DNA of 64,000 nucleotides from Rosenbergiella australiborealis (GCF_018494035.1 NZ_JABBFO010000003.1:124001-188000); one strand, 5' to 3'. Shown: positions 8,065-16,886, numbered from the stretch's first letter. Notes: a model not told the origin generated them from the letters alone. Made by a program: numbers and translations.

Positions 8065-9671
8065 TCTCTTTTCTGGCCTTTTTCCTGATGTGGGCAGAGC
8101 GCATGCGCTGGCAGGTGCCTGACTGCCATTATCGCGCCTGTCACTGGTTAGAGTATCGTGGTGATCTGGCCGTTTTACGCTGTTTCCGTGGCTTTGGGAA
8201 ATCAACTATCCTCGCCGTTTATAACGCTTGGCGCTATTACCAGGACCGGCAATATCGCATTCTGCACCAGTCAGAGTCAGATGGCACCGCCTATAAAACC
8301 AGTCGCGACACACAAAACGTCTTACGAAATCACCCGCTCACCAAAGGGCTGTTACCCGATGGACAAGGCACGGTGGAACAGTGGTGGGTCAATGGGGCGC
8401 TGGATCTGCGTAATGGCAGCATGTATGCCAAAGGCATTCTCTCTAACGTTACCTCGGCGCGCGCCAATGAATGCCAAAACGATGACGTAGAAGTGCCGCG
8501 CAATATCCAGACCCCTGAGGCACGTGAAAAATTACGCTATCGCCTCGGTGAGCAAACTCATATCTTAATTCCCGGAGGCCGTAAATTGTTTATCGGAACC
8601 CCGCACACGCATGACAGCCTTTATGATGAGATTGAAGCCTTGGGGGCAGACTGCCTAACCATCCGTCTGTTTGATAAAGCGCATCGCATCGAAGCGCAGC
8701 AAGCAACACAGCTTAGCTATGAGATCCCTTTTCGACCTGACTATATATTTACTGGAATTCATAAGGGTGCGCGGTTATTGGTGCCGGGCGTAGATTATCA
8801 ACATACGTCCCAGGGAATTCAGTTTGCCAGCGCGCCGGAATCCGTGATCGACTGTTATGCCGACTGTGCTTGGCCGGAACGCTTCACTCCTGAAGAGATG
8901 GAAAAGCGTCGCAAAGAAACCCGCACCATTAATGAATGGGATAGCCAGTATCAGCTCCACAGTAAACCGGTGGGAGAGGTACGACTCGATCCCGATCGTA
9001 TTCGTGAATATAACCTGCAGCCGGAAATCCGGTACGCCAACCGGAGCGCCTCTCTATGGTTGGGACAAGTGCAAATCGTGGGTGCAGTGGCTTGGTGGGA
9101 TGTGGCGACAGGAAAGCTAAAAGCTGATGCCTCGGCGTTCTCATTAGTGTTAACGGATACGCGGGGCCATCTTTACTGGCAGGTGTGTGAAGCCTTATCG
9201 GGCGAGCTGGCGGAGTTTGACGATCACGATAAGATTATCGGTGGGCAGGTGATGCAAATTAAAGCTCTCGTGCTGAAATATCAAATCCCAGTGGTGTGTG
9301 TCGAAGTAAATGGTCCGGGCAGTTTCGCCGGTAAATTACTCCGGCAGACGTTAAAAGGGACGGGATGTGGGGTACGCGAAGAGTTTAGCGTGGTCAATAA
9401 ACAAAAACGTATCCTTGATGCCTTCGAAGCTCCCTTATCCTCGCGCTTTCTGTGGGCGCATACCGATGTCCTCGATGGTCCGATGTATAACCAATTACGA
9501 GATTTCAATCCTGCAGTGAATAACCAACCGGATGATTTTATCGATTCAGGCGCCGGAGCCATCAGTGCCACACCGGTCAGGATAGGTAAAGTAGTCGGGA
9601 TCCCGACCGGACAGTCGCGCGAACATTGGCAGCAAAGTGACGGAAACCATCTGGTGGACGTCGATTACTAG
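8061..9671 (+). CDS. phage terminase large subunit (TerL, packaging ATPase/nuclease)
   Basis: A 536-residue protein with a Walker-A-like CFRGFGKST at residues 41-49, preceded by the usual basic-hydrophobic strand. A C-terminal half resembling an RNase-H-fold nuclease follows: acidic strand motifs near VGAVAWWDVATGKLKADASA (about 335-352), VVCVEVNG (about 412-419) and the final NQPDDFIDSGAGAIS stretch. The size is close to T7 gp19 (586 aa). It pumps DNA into proheads and cuts concatemers together with TerS. The start overlaps the terS stop by 4 bases. Placement downstream of the ejection genes and before the tail fibre resembles the T7 late region rather than lambda, where terminase genes come first. 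Confidence 0.88.
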   Translation: MISFLAFFLMWAERMRWQVPDCHYRACHWLEYRGDLAVLRCFRGFGKSTILAVYNAWRYYQDRQYRILHQSESDGTAYKTSRDTQNVLRNHPLTKGLLPDGQGTVEQWWVNGALDLRNGSMYAKGILSNVTSARANECQNDDVEVPRNIQTPEAREKLRYRLGEQTHILIPGGRKLFIGTPHTHDSLYDEIEALGADCLTIRLFDKAHRIEAQQATQLSYEIPFRPDYIFTGIHKGARLLVPGVDYQHTSQGIQFASAPESVIDCYADCAWPERFTPEEMEKRRKETRTINEWDSQYQLHSKPVGEVRLDPDRIREYNLQPEIRYANRSASLWLGQVQIVGAVAWWDVATGKLKADASAFSLVLTDTRGHLYWQVCEALSGELAEFDDHDKIIGGQVMQIKALVLKYQIPVVCVEVNGPGSFAGKLLRQTLKGTGCGVREEFSVVNKQKRILDAFEAPLSSRFLWAHTDVLDGPMYNQLRDFNPAVNNQPDDFIDSGAGAISATPVRIGKVVGIPTGQSREHWQQSDGNHLVDVDY

Positions 9672-9690
9672 GCTTGCCAGGGGCGCAGAT

Positions 9691-11592
9691 ATGTCATTAC
9701 CGAATCAACTTCCATTCAATAGCTATCAAGCGAATGGAGCCAGCACAGTGTTTACCTTTGAATTTTACCTGATCAGTGTGGACGATCTTCAGGTGAGTAT
9801 TGATGGACAACGTATCGACAGTGGCTTTAGTGTCATTGATGTGGGGAAGGTCACTGGCGGCAGCGTAATCTTTTTAACCCCACCCACTGCGGGACGTGTC
9901 GTCATGCTTGAACGTGTCGTTCCCGCCTATCGATCAACCGATTATCAAGATAATGGCGATCTACTCGCTGATACCCTCAACAAAGATTTTGACCGGCTCT
10001 GGATGGCACTACAGCATATCTCGTTATATCTGGATTTAACCCTTCAGCGGCCTTTATTGTCCGGTCCCTTTAACGCCCAGCACTATCGGATTATCAATGG
10101 TGCAGACCCGATCGACGAGCAGGACTTCGCGACGAAACACTATATCGACCAAGTGGCTTTAGCTCAGACACTGCGTGTGCCAGAGAAAAACGTATCACTC
10201 TTACCCCTCGCGAAAGAAAGGGCGAATAAACTACTCGCTTTCGATACAGGAGGTCAGCCGATCGTAATTCTCCCTGATAAGGGTACTGCGGCAGATGTTT
10301 TACTCGAACTTGAAAAAGAAACCGGTGCAGGCAAGGTTGGCGCACTGACTCCCGATAAAGATAAAACAACGACACAGCAGGCGCTGGATAATCTTGCTGA
10401 TCGGGCATCGGAAATGGAAAAATCAATTGGTGACATTACAGGAGGGATAGGTGAATGGAATTCAACGGTTGATTACGAGATGAATGAAATTGTGCGTATC
10501 GGCTTATCACTGTATATCGCTAAACGAAAAAATAGCCAGTCACGGCCATTAAGCTCCAAAACCAGTATCAATGACTGGTGCCCGCTGTTACTAAATGATC
10601 CCATCACTGTCACGGTACCAACGCTGTTTGATACGTTAACTCAGGCGGTGACTTATTTCGACAAAACAACCGCCACTCAGCCGGTCACTATCGTTATTAA
10701 TGGTTCGATTGCGGATAAAAATATTCAGGTAACGAACAGCGCATTACGTCAGTTAATTATCCGTGGTGGTGAAATCCAGTTGGGTACCGATAATGGCATT
10801 ATTGCTAAAGGCAGTGGTGTCAATGTGGAAGTCAATAATGTGAAATATATCGGTGCTGGACCAACCGCAGGTGGAGATAAATGGACAAATACCGCTGTTG
10901 CCAATTTTGCGATGGATGGTGCGGCAATGATCCTGAAATCTGTGACCACGACAAAAGTTTACTATGGCGCACAGGCAGCCCGGGCTTTCTTGTCCGCTGA
11001 ATATAGTTCTTTTCTGAGCGGTGGTGATGCGGGGGTGCTGGCGTTTGACGGCGGGCAAATCTACCTGAAACGTTGTGAGAGTAACCAGTGTTACGATGCT
11101 GCTCACGGGCTGGGATATGGCTATGTTGCCGAAGCTGGTGGATCAATTTGGCTACAAAACTGTTCTTCAACACTTAATGTTATCGCGGGGCTGTTTGCCA
11201 ATATCGGTGGGCATATCCGTGATGATGATGGTCGTCATAGTGGCAATGTACGCGCCTGCAAAGTGTGTGCTGGCAGTAACATTGAAATGATGGGCAGCCA
11301 AATGAATAACAGCAATACCACCAATGCCGAAGTACTCGGCGGTGCATTATCCGCCTGGAATACCCAGTTTAACGGGTCAAAAGAAGGGAATGGAATGTAT
11401 GTCACTGGTGGGGGTGTCGTTCACCTGCATAACTGCAGTACCAATTCAAATAAAGCCTACGGCATTATCAGCGAGGGGCTTTCTTCTGTAAAACTTTACT
11501 CATCACACACGGCAAGCGGCAATAAAGCCGGACCCTGCTTACCGGCGACATTCCAGCAACTGGGTGAAAATGGTGGTTGGATCAGTAATTAA
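9691..11592 (+). CDS. phage tail fibre protein with T7-gp17-type N-terminal domain
   Basis: A 633-residue protein starting at the ATG at 9691; the longer open frame from 9637 overlaps terL and lacks support. Residues 1-120 are a T7 tail-fibre N-terminal domain (LPFNSYQANGASTVFTFEF, then LERVVPAYRSTDYQ and LLADTLNKDFDRLWMALQ), which attaches the fibre to the tail. A linker with a coiled-coil-like segment lies around residues 200-260. From about residue 310 the sequence turns into short glycine-asparagine-rich repeats (IQVTNSALRQLIIRGGEI and similar) typical of a right-handed beta-helix that binds or degrades surface polysaccharide. This is the host-range determinant. No chaperone gene follows. 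Confidence 0.88.
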   Translation: MSLPNQLPFNSYQANGASTVFTFEFYLISVDDLQVSIDGQRIDSGFSVIDVGKVTGGSVIFLTPPTAGRVVMLERVVPAYRSTDYQDNGDLLADTLNKDFDRLWMALQHISLYLDLTLQRPLLSGPFNAQHYRIINGADPIDEQDFATKHYIDQVALAQTLRVPEKNVSLLPLAKERANKLLAFDTGGQPIVILPDKGTAADVLLELEKETGAGKVGALTPDKDKTTTQQALDNLADRASEMEKSIGDITGGIGEWNSTVDYEMNEIVRIGLSLYIAKRKNSQSRPLSSKTSINDWCPLLLNDPITVTVPTLFDTLTQAVTYFDKTTATQPVTIVINGSIADKNIQVTNSALRQLIIRGGEIQLGTDNGIIAKGSGVNVEVNNVKYIGAGPTAGGDKWTNTAVANFAMDGAAMILKSVTTTKVYYGAQAARAFLSAEYSSFLSGGDAGVLAFDGGQIYLKRCESNQCYDAAHGLGYGYVAEAGGSIWLQNCSSTLNVIAGLFANIGGHIRDDDGRHSGNVRACKVCAGSNIEMMGSQMNNSNTTNAEVLGGALSAWNTQFNGSKEGNGMYVTGGGVVHLHNCSTNSNKAYGIISEGLSSVKLYSSHTASGNKAGPCLPATFQQLGENGGWISN

Positions 11593-11612
11593 CAGGGAAT
11601 AGAGGATTCAGG

Positions 11613-11936
11613 ATGAATTCACACAATAACTGGCAATCGTGGGTGGGTAACGGGATTACCACTTTGGCGGCCGCATTAGGGATCTCAACACTCGAACTTT
11701 CCTATCTTGTGATAGCCATACTGGGCTTTCTCTTATCCTACTGCAGCTGGTGGGACCGTCGACAGGCGATACGCGCAGAACGTCAAGCGCGCACAGAAAC
11801 GCTGCGCCTCGATCGGCAGCGCACGCGAGCAGTAATCGATTACCTCAGCCACTCGGAACATCATGACTTAGTACAAACGGATGAGGTGCTGGCAAAAGTT
11901 CAGCGCGTATTGAAGGATACGGAGCTTAAATCATGA
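11613..11936 (+). CDS. phage holin
   Basis: A 107-residue protein with one long or two short membrane segments (about residues 12-45, GITTLAAALGISTLELSYLV and following) and a highly charged cytoplasmic tail rich in R, E and Q. It sits directly before and overlaps the endolysin gene (ATGA), the standard holin-endolysin-spanin order. A holin forms the inner-membrane lesion that triggers lysis; with a SAR endolysin downstream it more likely acts as a pinholin that depolarises the membrane. AGAGGATTCAGG provides the ribosome site. The family assignment rests on topology and position. Confidence 0.78.
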   Translation: MNSHNNWQSWVGNGITTLAAALGISTLELSYLVIAILGFLLSYCSWWDRRQAIRAERQARTETLRLDRQRTRAVIDYLSHSEHHDLVQTDEVLAKVQRVLKDTELKS

Positions 11937-12469
11937 ATAAGCCCTCAAGCAAACTAAGTGTCGCCGTTTTGGGGCTGATTCTAACGGGGGCGCCTGCCTC
12001 TGTAGTATTGGATGCTTTCCTTGATGAGAAAGAAGGAAACAGCCTTAAAGCATATCGAGATGGTCATGATCGTGGAACATGGACCATCTGTCGCGGGGCG
12101 ACTCACGTTAATGGTAAACCCGTCTGGCCAAGCATGCGTTTGAGCGCAGAGCAATGTGAAGTGGTTAATGCCTTAGAGCGAGACAAAGCATTGGCATGGG
12201 TTGAGCGCAATATTCATGTACCACTCACTGAACCGCAAAAAGCGGGGATCGCCTCGTTTTGTCCCTATAACATCGGTCCGGGTAAATGTTTTCCCTCAAC
12301 CTTCTACCAACGTATTAATGCCGGAGATCGGAAGGGTGCGTGCGAGGCGATTCGTTGGTGGATTAAAGATGGTGGCCGAGACTGCCGGGTGAGAGAAAAT
12401 AACTGTTACGGGCAGGTACTGCGACGCGACCAAGAAAGCGCTTTGGTATGTTGGGGGATAGAGCAATGA
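11933..12469 (+). CDS. phage SAR endolysin, lysozyme family (GH24)
   Basis: A 178-residue muramidase. The N-terminus has a weakly hydrophobic signal-anchor-release segment (about residues 8-26, LSVAVLGLILTGAPASVVL). The catalytic triad follows the phage lysozyme spacing E34-x8-D43-x5-T49 (EGNSLKAYRDGHDRGTW). Further down are GGRDCR (about 146-151) and several cysteines that could form regulatory disulfides. The enzyme cleaves peptidoglycan after release from the membrane, which is triggered by the holin next door. It overlaps the holin stop and the Rz start by 4 bases each. Length and layout match P21/P1-type lysozymes. Confidence 0.93.
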   Translation: MNKPSSKLSVAVLGLILTGAPASVVLDAFLDEKEGNSLKAYRDGHDRGTWTICRGATHVNGKPVWPSMRLSAEQCEVVNALERDKALAWVERNIHVPLTEPQKAGIASFCPYNIGPGKCFPSTFYQRINAGDRKGACEAIRWWIKDGGRDCRVRENNCYGQVLRRDQESALVCWGIEQ

Positions 12470-12843
12470 GACTCGCAACCGTTGGAACCGGATTAGCCGG
12501 AGGGTTTTTACTGTTAAGCAGTATGTTTTATGCCGGTTACCTGAGAGGCTGGTACGGTCACAGTGAAAAGGTTAACCGTGACTATGCAGTCAAACAGCTA
12601 CAGGTATCCGAAGCTTGGCTTGAACAGGAACAGCTAGCAACAAAAACAGCAGAAGAAGGGAAGGTGGTTTATCGGACCATTTACAAGGATGTGGTGAAAT
12701 ATGTGCAGGTACCGACTCGTAACCAGTGTGATTTTGATCAGTCTGCTGTGCAGCTGCGCCAGCAAGCCCTTGATTATGCCAATACCCTCAGCGGATATGA
12801 TGAGCCCGCCATGCAAAGGGGCGAGCAAAGCCGGGACAAATAG
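12466..12843 (+). CDS. phage Rz-like i-spanin
   Basis: A 125-residue protein starting at the ATG overlapping the endolysin stop (ATGA); a TTG 18 bases upstream is in frame but less likely. It has one N-terminal membrane anchor (about residues 5-27, TVGTGLAGGFLLLSSMFYAG) and a long periplasmic helix with heptad-like spacing (EKVNRDYAVKQLQVSEAWLE). This is the inner-membrane half of the spanin complex that fuses inner and outer membranes at the end of lysis. Rz1 is encoded within its 3' half in another frame, as in lambda. Confidence 0.88.
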   Translation: MRLATVGTGLAGGFLLLSSMFYAGYLRGWYGHSEKVNRDYAVKQLQVSEAWLEQEQLATKTAEEGKVVYRTIYKDVVKYVQVPTRNQCDFDQSAVQLRQQALDYANTLSGYDEPAMQRGEQSRDK

Positions 12844-12958
12844 CGACGAGGACTTACAGGCAGATATTGAAACAGCTGAGTGTCTGCGCCAACTTAGGTT
12901 GGATAAGTATCGCTGGCAACAGTGGTGGAGGGGGATCATTTCATCTTATGGCAGCTGA
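12701..12958 (+). CDS. phage Rz1-like o-spanin lipoprotein, nested in Rz
   Basis: An 85-residue product read in a different frame from within Rz and extending 115 bp past it. The N-terminus is a lipoprotein signal (RLVTSVILISLLCSC) with a lipobox ending at Cys19, followed by a mature part with several prolines (KPLIMPIP, MSPPC), typical of o-spanins. After lipidation it would sit in the outer membrane and bind the C-terminus of Rz. The C-terminal helix (DLQADIETAECLRQLRLDKY) is longer than in lambda Rz1 (60 aa precursor). Nested spanin architecture strongly supports the call despite low sequence conservation. Confidence 0.85.
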   Translation: MCRYRLVTSVILISLLCSCASKPLIMPIPSADMMSPPCKGASKAGTNSDEDLQADIETAECLRQLRLDKYRWQQWWRGIISSYGS

Positions 12959-13013
12959 TATTCAGCAAAGGTAAGCCGCTGACCATCGCATTATTTCTCG
13001 TGGTTAGTCGGTG

Positions 13014-13053
13014 ACTTTTACCAGACTTTTACCATCTTTTTACCATTGGTAAA
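13014..13053. repeat. 11-bp-phased TTTTACCA repeats, candidate integrase arm sites
   Basis: TTTTACCA occurs at 13016-13023, 13027-13034 and 13038-13045, exactly one helical turn apart; the first two copies extend to ACTTTTACCA. An inverted copy, TGGTAAA, follows at 13047-13053. The block lies between the last phage gene and the tRNA 3' end, where arm-type integrase sites of a prophage attachment site are expected. Function is inferred. Confidence 0.6.
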
Positions 13054-13061
13054 TCACAGCC

Positions 13062-13095
13062 ACAAAAAAAGCAGTCGTAAGTGGCTGCTTTTCTT
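13062..13095 (-). terminator. terminator of tRNA-Pro (proL)
   Basis: AGCAGTC and GGCTGCT pair over 7 bp (one G-U) around a 6-base loop, extended by A-T pairs. On the minus strand the hairpin is followed by seven T residues. It lies 10-15 bp beyond the tRNA 3' end, on the phage side of the likely crossover. The plus-strand reading also ends in TTTTC, so it may stop late phage transcripts as well. Confidence 0.8.
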
Positions 13096-13104
13096 TGGGA
13101 TTTT

Positions 13105-13181
13105 TGGTCGGCACGAGAGGATTTGAACCTCCGACCCCTGACACCCCATGACAGTGCGCTACCAGGCTGCGCTACGTGCCG
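13105..13181 (-). tRNA. proL: tRNA-Pro (anticodon GGG)
   Basis: The reverse complement folds as a complete 77-nt tRNA. The acceptor stem CGGCACG pairs with CGTGCCG and the encoded CCA end is present. The D arm carries AGCGCAGCCTGGTAGCGC. The anticodon loop TCATGGGGTGT contains GGG. The T arm carries GGTTCAAATCC. It matches E. coli proL almost base for base and is followed by yejM as in E. coli. Integration of the phage at its 3' end has left the gene intact. Confidence 0.97.
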
Positions 13182-13191
13182 AACACTGCAA

Positions 13192-13222
13192 AGTATAGTA
13201 CCGAGATTTTTTATAAAAGCAA
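13192..13222 (-). promoter_or_regulatory. putative proL promoter
   Basis: On the minus strand, TTGCTT (13217-13222) and TACTAT (13195-13200) are separated by 16 bp. An overlapping TATACT gives 19 bp. The element lies 11 to 14 bp upstream of the mature tRNA 5' end. Confidence 0.5.
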
Positions 13223-13253
13223 TATGTTACTGATCTAATTGATTTATTAATAA

Positions 13254-14996
13254 TCAATTTGCAATAAAACGTTTTTCTTCTGTTAAGACTTGTAGCAGTA
13301 ATCCTAACTCAGGGGTGTCATCGTGTAGTTTATTACCCTTTGTATCATAAGAGCTATAATTTCCGTTATTATTCAGCACAATAGAACGAGTAGGCGTTGT
13401 AATAATCAGTCGATTATCATCACTACTGGTTACCCAGTTGTTACGTCCTAGCGCAGTAAATAAATCGCGGCCTTGAGTGTAATCATAGCTAGGCGTGATT
13501 ACACCAAGTAAACGCTGCATAAGCGTTGCCATAATATCTTGATGATCAGTTAGGTAATCGATGGACTGTGCTGGCGTATTCGGCCAATGGATCACTAACG
13601 GAACGTGTAAGACACTACGTTGACTTGCCGAGTACTTTTGTTGATTAAGGAGCAAGCCATGTGAGCCGGTGATCACTACCACAGTTTTATCGAATGCTGA
13701 ACTGTGACTCAGTTCGTTAAGAATCACAGCAAGTTGTTTATCAGTGCTAGCGGAATTTTGCTGATAAGTTAGGCTACTTGAATTATTGCTCGCCGCGCCT
13801 TGTAGTGCAATCCATGAGAACCAAGGTTGCGTTCCCGCTTGCTGCTGTTCATACCAGTTCTGCCACTGCATAACGGTTTGTGCATCTGACTGACGATGTT
13901 GTAATGGAATAGTATAGTCAGTCAGTAATGCTTGGCGGTAAAAGGGTTGTTTAAAGCCGTCAGTTGAAAATAAGCCAAATTGATAGTGGCGATTCGCTAA
14001 CGTGGTCAATAAAGTTGATGGAATTCTCGAAGCCAGAATTCCGTCTAAATAGCTTGATGAAATACCATAGAATAGGCCAAATAAACCGTTTTCACTGCTC
14101 GGCCCAGAACTGTAGTGTTGAGTAAAATTAACGTTTTGTTGTGCAAAATCTGCCAATGATGGATAGGCTGTATTCACATCCTCAGCACTGAGGTTATCGA
14201 TAGTAATAACCAATAAATTATAACCTGCCGCTTTTGGGGCTAAGGTAATATCGTTTAGCGGATAGGCAATGGATAATGCGTCAGGATCGCCCTGCTGGAT
14301 AAGGCGCCGCTGATAATCTTCAGAGTCAAGCAGTCCGTGTTTCTCAAGAAAACGGCGAGCAGTCATAGGGTAAGAAAGCGGTAAATTACTTTTTTGCATC
14401 GTGATAGGCCGATAAAAATTTGCATCGGCCCAAATATACATAACGTGACTGGCAAAAAATGTCGTAATAAATAGTGCGACAAACGGGCGTGCATAATGGC
14501 GACGATTTAAACTACGTAGTTTTTGCCAACTCCAGGTCGCAAAAAGTAGTTCTATCAGGAAAATGATAGGTGCAGCAATAAACATGACTTGCCAGTCTCG
14601 GGTCAACTCACTTTGTTCAGGATTGACGACCAATTGCCAGACAATCGGATTTAAATGTAAGTGAAAACGCTGAAACACTGCCGCATCGATGAGCAACAGT
14701 GTGAGACCGCAAGTAGCAATAATTGAGGCAATAACCCGTAGCAATCGCTGTGATCGAATAAAAAAAGTGATAGGAAATAGGATCAGCAAATAGGCAGCAA
14801 AAACAATAAAGCTAAAGTGGCCTAACCAACTGCAATAAGCATAAATACGGCCAGCCAGTGATGCTGGCCAATCATTAATGAGTAAATAACGACTACCCAG
14901 TACCAATGCCAACAAAATATTGAAGAGAGCAAACCAATGTCCCCAGCTAATCATGCTGGAGATTTTTTCGCGATACTGTTGTTGGTGATTGGCCAT
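13254..14996 (-). CDS. yejM: LPS homeostasis inner-membrane protein YejM/LapC (PbgA)
   Basis: A 580-residue protein (E. coli YejM is 586). Five membrane segments are visible (about residues 18-40, 52-80, 83-105, 133-155 and 170-190). A periplasmic sulfatase/alkaline-phosphatase-fold domain starts near residue 259 (YNLLVITIDN) and contains GLFGLFYGIS. In E. coli the protein senses periplasmic lipid A and restrains LapB, thereby stabilising LpxC; it has no proven sulfatase activity. It follows yejL by 17 bp and the two are presumably co-transcribed, next to proL as in E. coli. Its 3' end lies only about 30 bp from the proL promoter region. Confidence 0.96.
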   Translation of the reverse strand: MANHQQQYREKISSMISWGHWFALFNILLALVLGSRYLLINDWPASLAGRIYAYCSWLGHFSFIVFAAYLLILFPITFFIRSQRLLRVIASIIATCGLTLLLIDAAVFQRFHLHLNPIVWQLVVNPEQSELTRDWQVMFIAAPIIFLIELLFATWSWQKLRSLNRRHYARPFVALFITTFFASHVMYIWADANFYRPITMQKSNLPLSYPMTARRFLEKHGLLDSEDYQRRLIQQGDPDALSIAYPLNDITLAPKAAGYNLLVITIDNLSAEDVNTAYPSLADFAQQNVNFTQHYSSGPSSENGLFGLFYGISSSYLDGILASRIPSTLLTTLANRHYQFGLFSTDGFKQPFYRQALLTDYTIPLQHRQSDAQTVMQWQNWYEQQQAGTQPWFSWIALQGAASNNSSSLTYQQNSASTDKQLAVILNELSHSSAFDKTVVVITGSHGLLLNQQKYSASQRSVLHVPLVIHWPNTPAQSIDYLTDHQDIMATLMQRLLGVITPSYDYTQGRDLFTALGRNNWVTSSDDNRLIITTPTRSIVLNNNGNYSSYDTKGNKLHDDTPELGLLLQVLTEEKRFIAN

Positions 14997-15013
14997 AGAC
15001 GTCGTTTTAGTGA

Positions 15014-15241
15014 TTAGTGAGCTGAATCTTCGCTGACAGAGGCTTCTAAAGCCGCAGCAAAGGAGCGAGCCAACGCATGGCGCTGAGCAGGTGAAACACT
15101 GGAATTGATCAAATTCGTTACCATATTACCGAGTACCATTAGCGACAAATCGGTAGGGGCCTTGTCCGTTTCAAGGACTTTAGAAAGTTCTTCGAGAAGC
15201 TTCTCGACGCGTGAATCACTATAACGAGATAACTGTGGCAT
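15014..15241 (-). CDS. yejL: UPF0352 family protein YejL
   Basis: A 75-residue protein beginning MPQLSRYSD, the same start and length as E. coli YejL. A longer frame with 6 extra residues exists but is not supported by the family. The core [15 protein letters not shown] (about residues 38-52) is almost invariant in the family. The function is unknown; it is a small helical protein that accompanies yejM in Enterobacterales. It is divergent from yejK, with 224 bp between them that should hold both promoters. Confidence 0.95.
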   Translation of the reverse strand: MPQLSRYSDSRVEKLLEELSKVLETDKAPTDLSLMVLGNMVTNLINSSVSPAQRHALARSFAAALEASVSEDSAH

Positions 15242-15465
15242 AGTATCAACTAATATCATTGTAAAAAGTAGCTAGTCTACTGTAAAACCGAGCTCATATC
15301 TGTAATTTTTCATCAAGATTCACCCAGTAAATGATGAAATATGTGTCAGTACAGCTATTTTTCACGTTTAGCCCGCTGATGGGGCGGGGTTGAGCTTGGC
15401 AAATCTGATTGTCAGTCCGGGGCCTGCATGATTCAATAGTGCCTCATTTGTTTAGGGAGTTATCT

Positions 15466-16467
15466 ATGAGTCTGGATATTGACCAGATTGTGGTCCATCA
15501 GTTAATTAAGCATGAAGATAATTTAACGCTTATGTTACGCGATTCACTGTTGGCGCCGACGCACGACGTTAACCTGATGCTTGAAGAGCTGCACCGTGTC
15601 TATAGTGCGAAAAACAAAGCCTATGGATTATTTAATGAAGAGAGCGAGCTTTGCGAGGCATTGCGTGATTGTCGAAAAGGGCAGCAGGATTTTCTCGCTT
15701 TTACCCGTGCAGCAACCGGTCGACTGCGTGATGAATTGGGTAAGTATCCTTTTGCCGAAGGTGGTATTGTTCTCTTCGCACAGTATCGCTACTTAGCGGT
15801 CGAATACTTACTGATTTCAGTATTAAATAGTCAGTCAAGTATGCGTGTTAATGAAGAATTGGAAATTAGCACGACCCATTATCTTGATATCAATCATGCC
15901 GACATTGTTGCCCGTATCGATTTAACTGAATGGGAAACTCAACCCGATTCAACACGCTATTTAACTTTTTTACGTGGACGTGTGGGGCGTAAAGTTGCCG
16001 ATTTCTTTATGGACTTTCTAGGCGCAAGCCAAGGTCTGGATACCAAAGCACAAAATAGAACACTCCTACAAGCCGTCGACGATTATTGTGAAGAGGTCAG
16101 TTTAGATAAGCAGTCACGTCAGGATTATCGTCAACAAGTGCATCAATATTGTAGTGAACAATTAAAGTCTGGTGATGACATCACTATAACGGAATTATCA
16201 CATCAGCTTCCAGCCGTTAATGAACAAAGTTTTGCTGGTTTTACTGAGCAGAAAGGGTATGAGTTCGAGGAGAGCTTTCCCGCTGATCGCACAACTTTGC
16301 GTCAATTAACCAAATTTTCGGGCAGTGGGGGAGGGCTAACGCTAAACTTCGATGCCTTGTTGCTGAATGAGCGTATTTTTTGGGACCCGACCACCGATAC
16401 GTTAACCATCAAAGGGACACCGCCTAATTTGCGCGATCAACTGCAACGTCGTTTAAAAGAATCATAA
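15466..16467 (+). CDS. yejK: nucleoid-associated protein YejK (NdpA)
   Basis: A 333-residue protein (E. coli YejK is 335). The start at [13 protein letters not shown] has AGGGAG 6 bases upstream; the frame is open further 5' but the family begins here. The N-terminus matches the YejK signature ([19 protein letters not shown]) and the C-terminus ends [17 protein letters not shown], as in E. coli. It is an abundant nucleoid protein reported to interact with topoisomerase IV and gyrase. A strong bidirectional terminator follows directly, shared with convergent rplY. Confidence 0.97.
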   Translation: MSLDIDQIVVHQLIKHEDNLTLMLRDSLLAPTHDVNLMLEELHRVYSAKNKAYGLFNEESELCEALRDCRKGQQDFLAFTRAATGRLRDELGKYPFAEGGIVLFAQYRYLAVEYLLISVLNSQSSMRVNEELEISTTHYLDINHADIVARIDLTEWETQPDSTRYLTFLRGRVGRKVADFFMDFLGASQGLDTKAQNRTLLQAVDDYCEEVSLDKQSRQDYRQQVHQYCSEQLKSGDDITITELSHQLPAVNEQSFAGFTEQKGYEFEESFPADRTTLRQLTKFSGSGGGLTLNFDALLLNERIFWDPTTDTLTIKGTPPNLRDQLQRRLKES

Positions 16468-16470
16468 AAA

Positions 16471-16496
16471 AAAACGCCGCGATTGCGGCGTTTCTT
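16471..16496. terminator. bidirectional terminator between yejK and rplY
   Basis: AAACGCCGC and GCGGCGTTT form a 9-bp stem around GATT. It is preceded by an A-tract and followed by TTTCTT, so it can serve yejK (plus) and rplY (minus). Confidence 0.9.
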
Positions 16497-16514
16497 ATAT
16501 ATCGTCTTCAGCAA

Positions 16515-16799
16515 TTAAGCACGAACGAAGTCGATGTGGTGCAGTTTTGGCTTGAACGGGTGACGTTGAACAGCCTGAACTTTAACCTTCGTTTCTTTAC
16601 CGTCGATAACCAGAGTCAGAACGTCTGAGTAGAATTCTGGTTTGGTTTGCAGGTTGTTAACGAAATCGTGGTCTAAAACCACTGATACTGCAGCTTCATT
16701 TCCGCCGTAAACGATGGCTGGAAATTGGTTAGCTAAACGCAGGCGGCGGCTCGCACCCTTTCCCTGCTCTGTACGGACTTGTGCTTCGATAGTAAACAT
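16515..16799 (-). CDS. rplY: 50S ribosomal protein L25
   Basis: A 94-residue protein, the same length as E. coli L25, starting [21 protein letters not shown] and ending [13 protein letters not shown]. It is the short, single-domain form that binds 5S rRNA, lacking the CTC C-terminal domain of longer homologues. The gene is monocistronic with its own strong promoter upstream (TTGCCC-17-TATAAT) and a roughly 80-nt leader. It is convergent with yejK and follows the radD stop closely, as in E. coli. Confidence 0.98.
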   Translation of the reverse strand: MFTIEAQVRTEQGKGASRRLRLANQFPAIVYGGNEAAVSVVLDHDFVNNLQTKPEFYSDVLTLVIDGKETKVKVQAVQRHPFKPKLHHIDFVRA

Positions 16800-16886
16800 A
16801 ATTTTTCTCTTAGAGTAATTCCGCTACAGGCGACCCAGCAACGGAAGGTTTATTCAATGACGCTTTATAGACACAAAGCGCGCGGC

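Larger units (their letters stand above)
1..13107 (+). mobile_element. prophage, right part, integrated at tRNA-Pro (proL)
   Basis: A continuous run of plus-strand phage genes covers tail, ejection proteins, terminase, tail fibre and lysis. It ends within 150 bp of the 3' end of an intact tRNA-Pro gene, a classic integration target for tyrosine recombinases. The gene order matches the T7 virion block (gp12 to gp19), but location in a chromosome at a tRNA implies a temperate phage. Integrase, repressor, head and portal genes and the second att copy are not in the window and should lie to the left. The host backbone (proL-yejM-yejL) resumes immediately after the tRNA. All late genes are intact reading frames, so this part is not visibly degraded. 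Confidence 0.93.
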
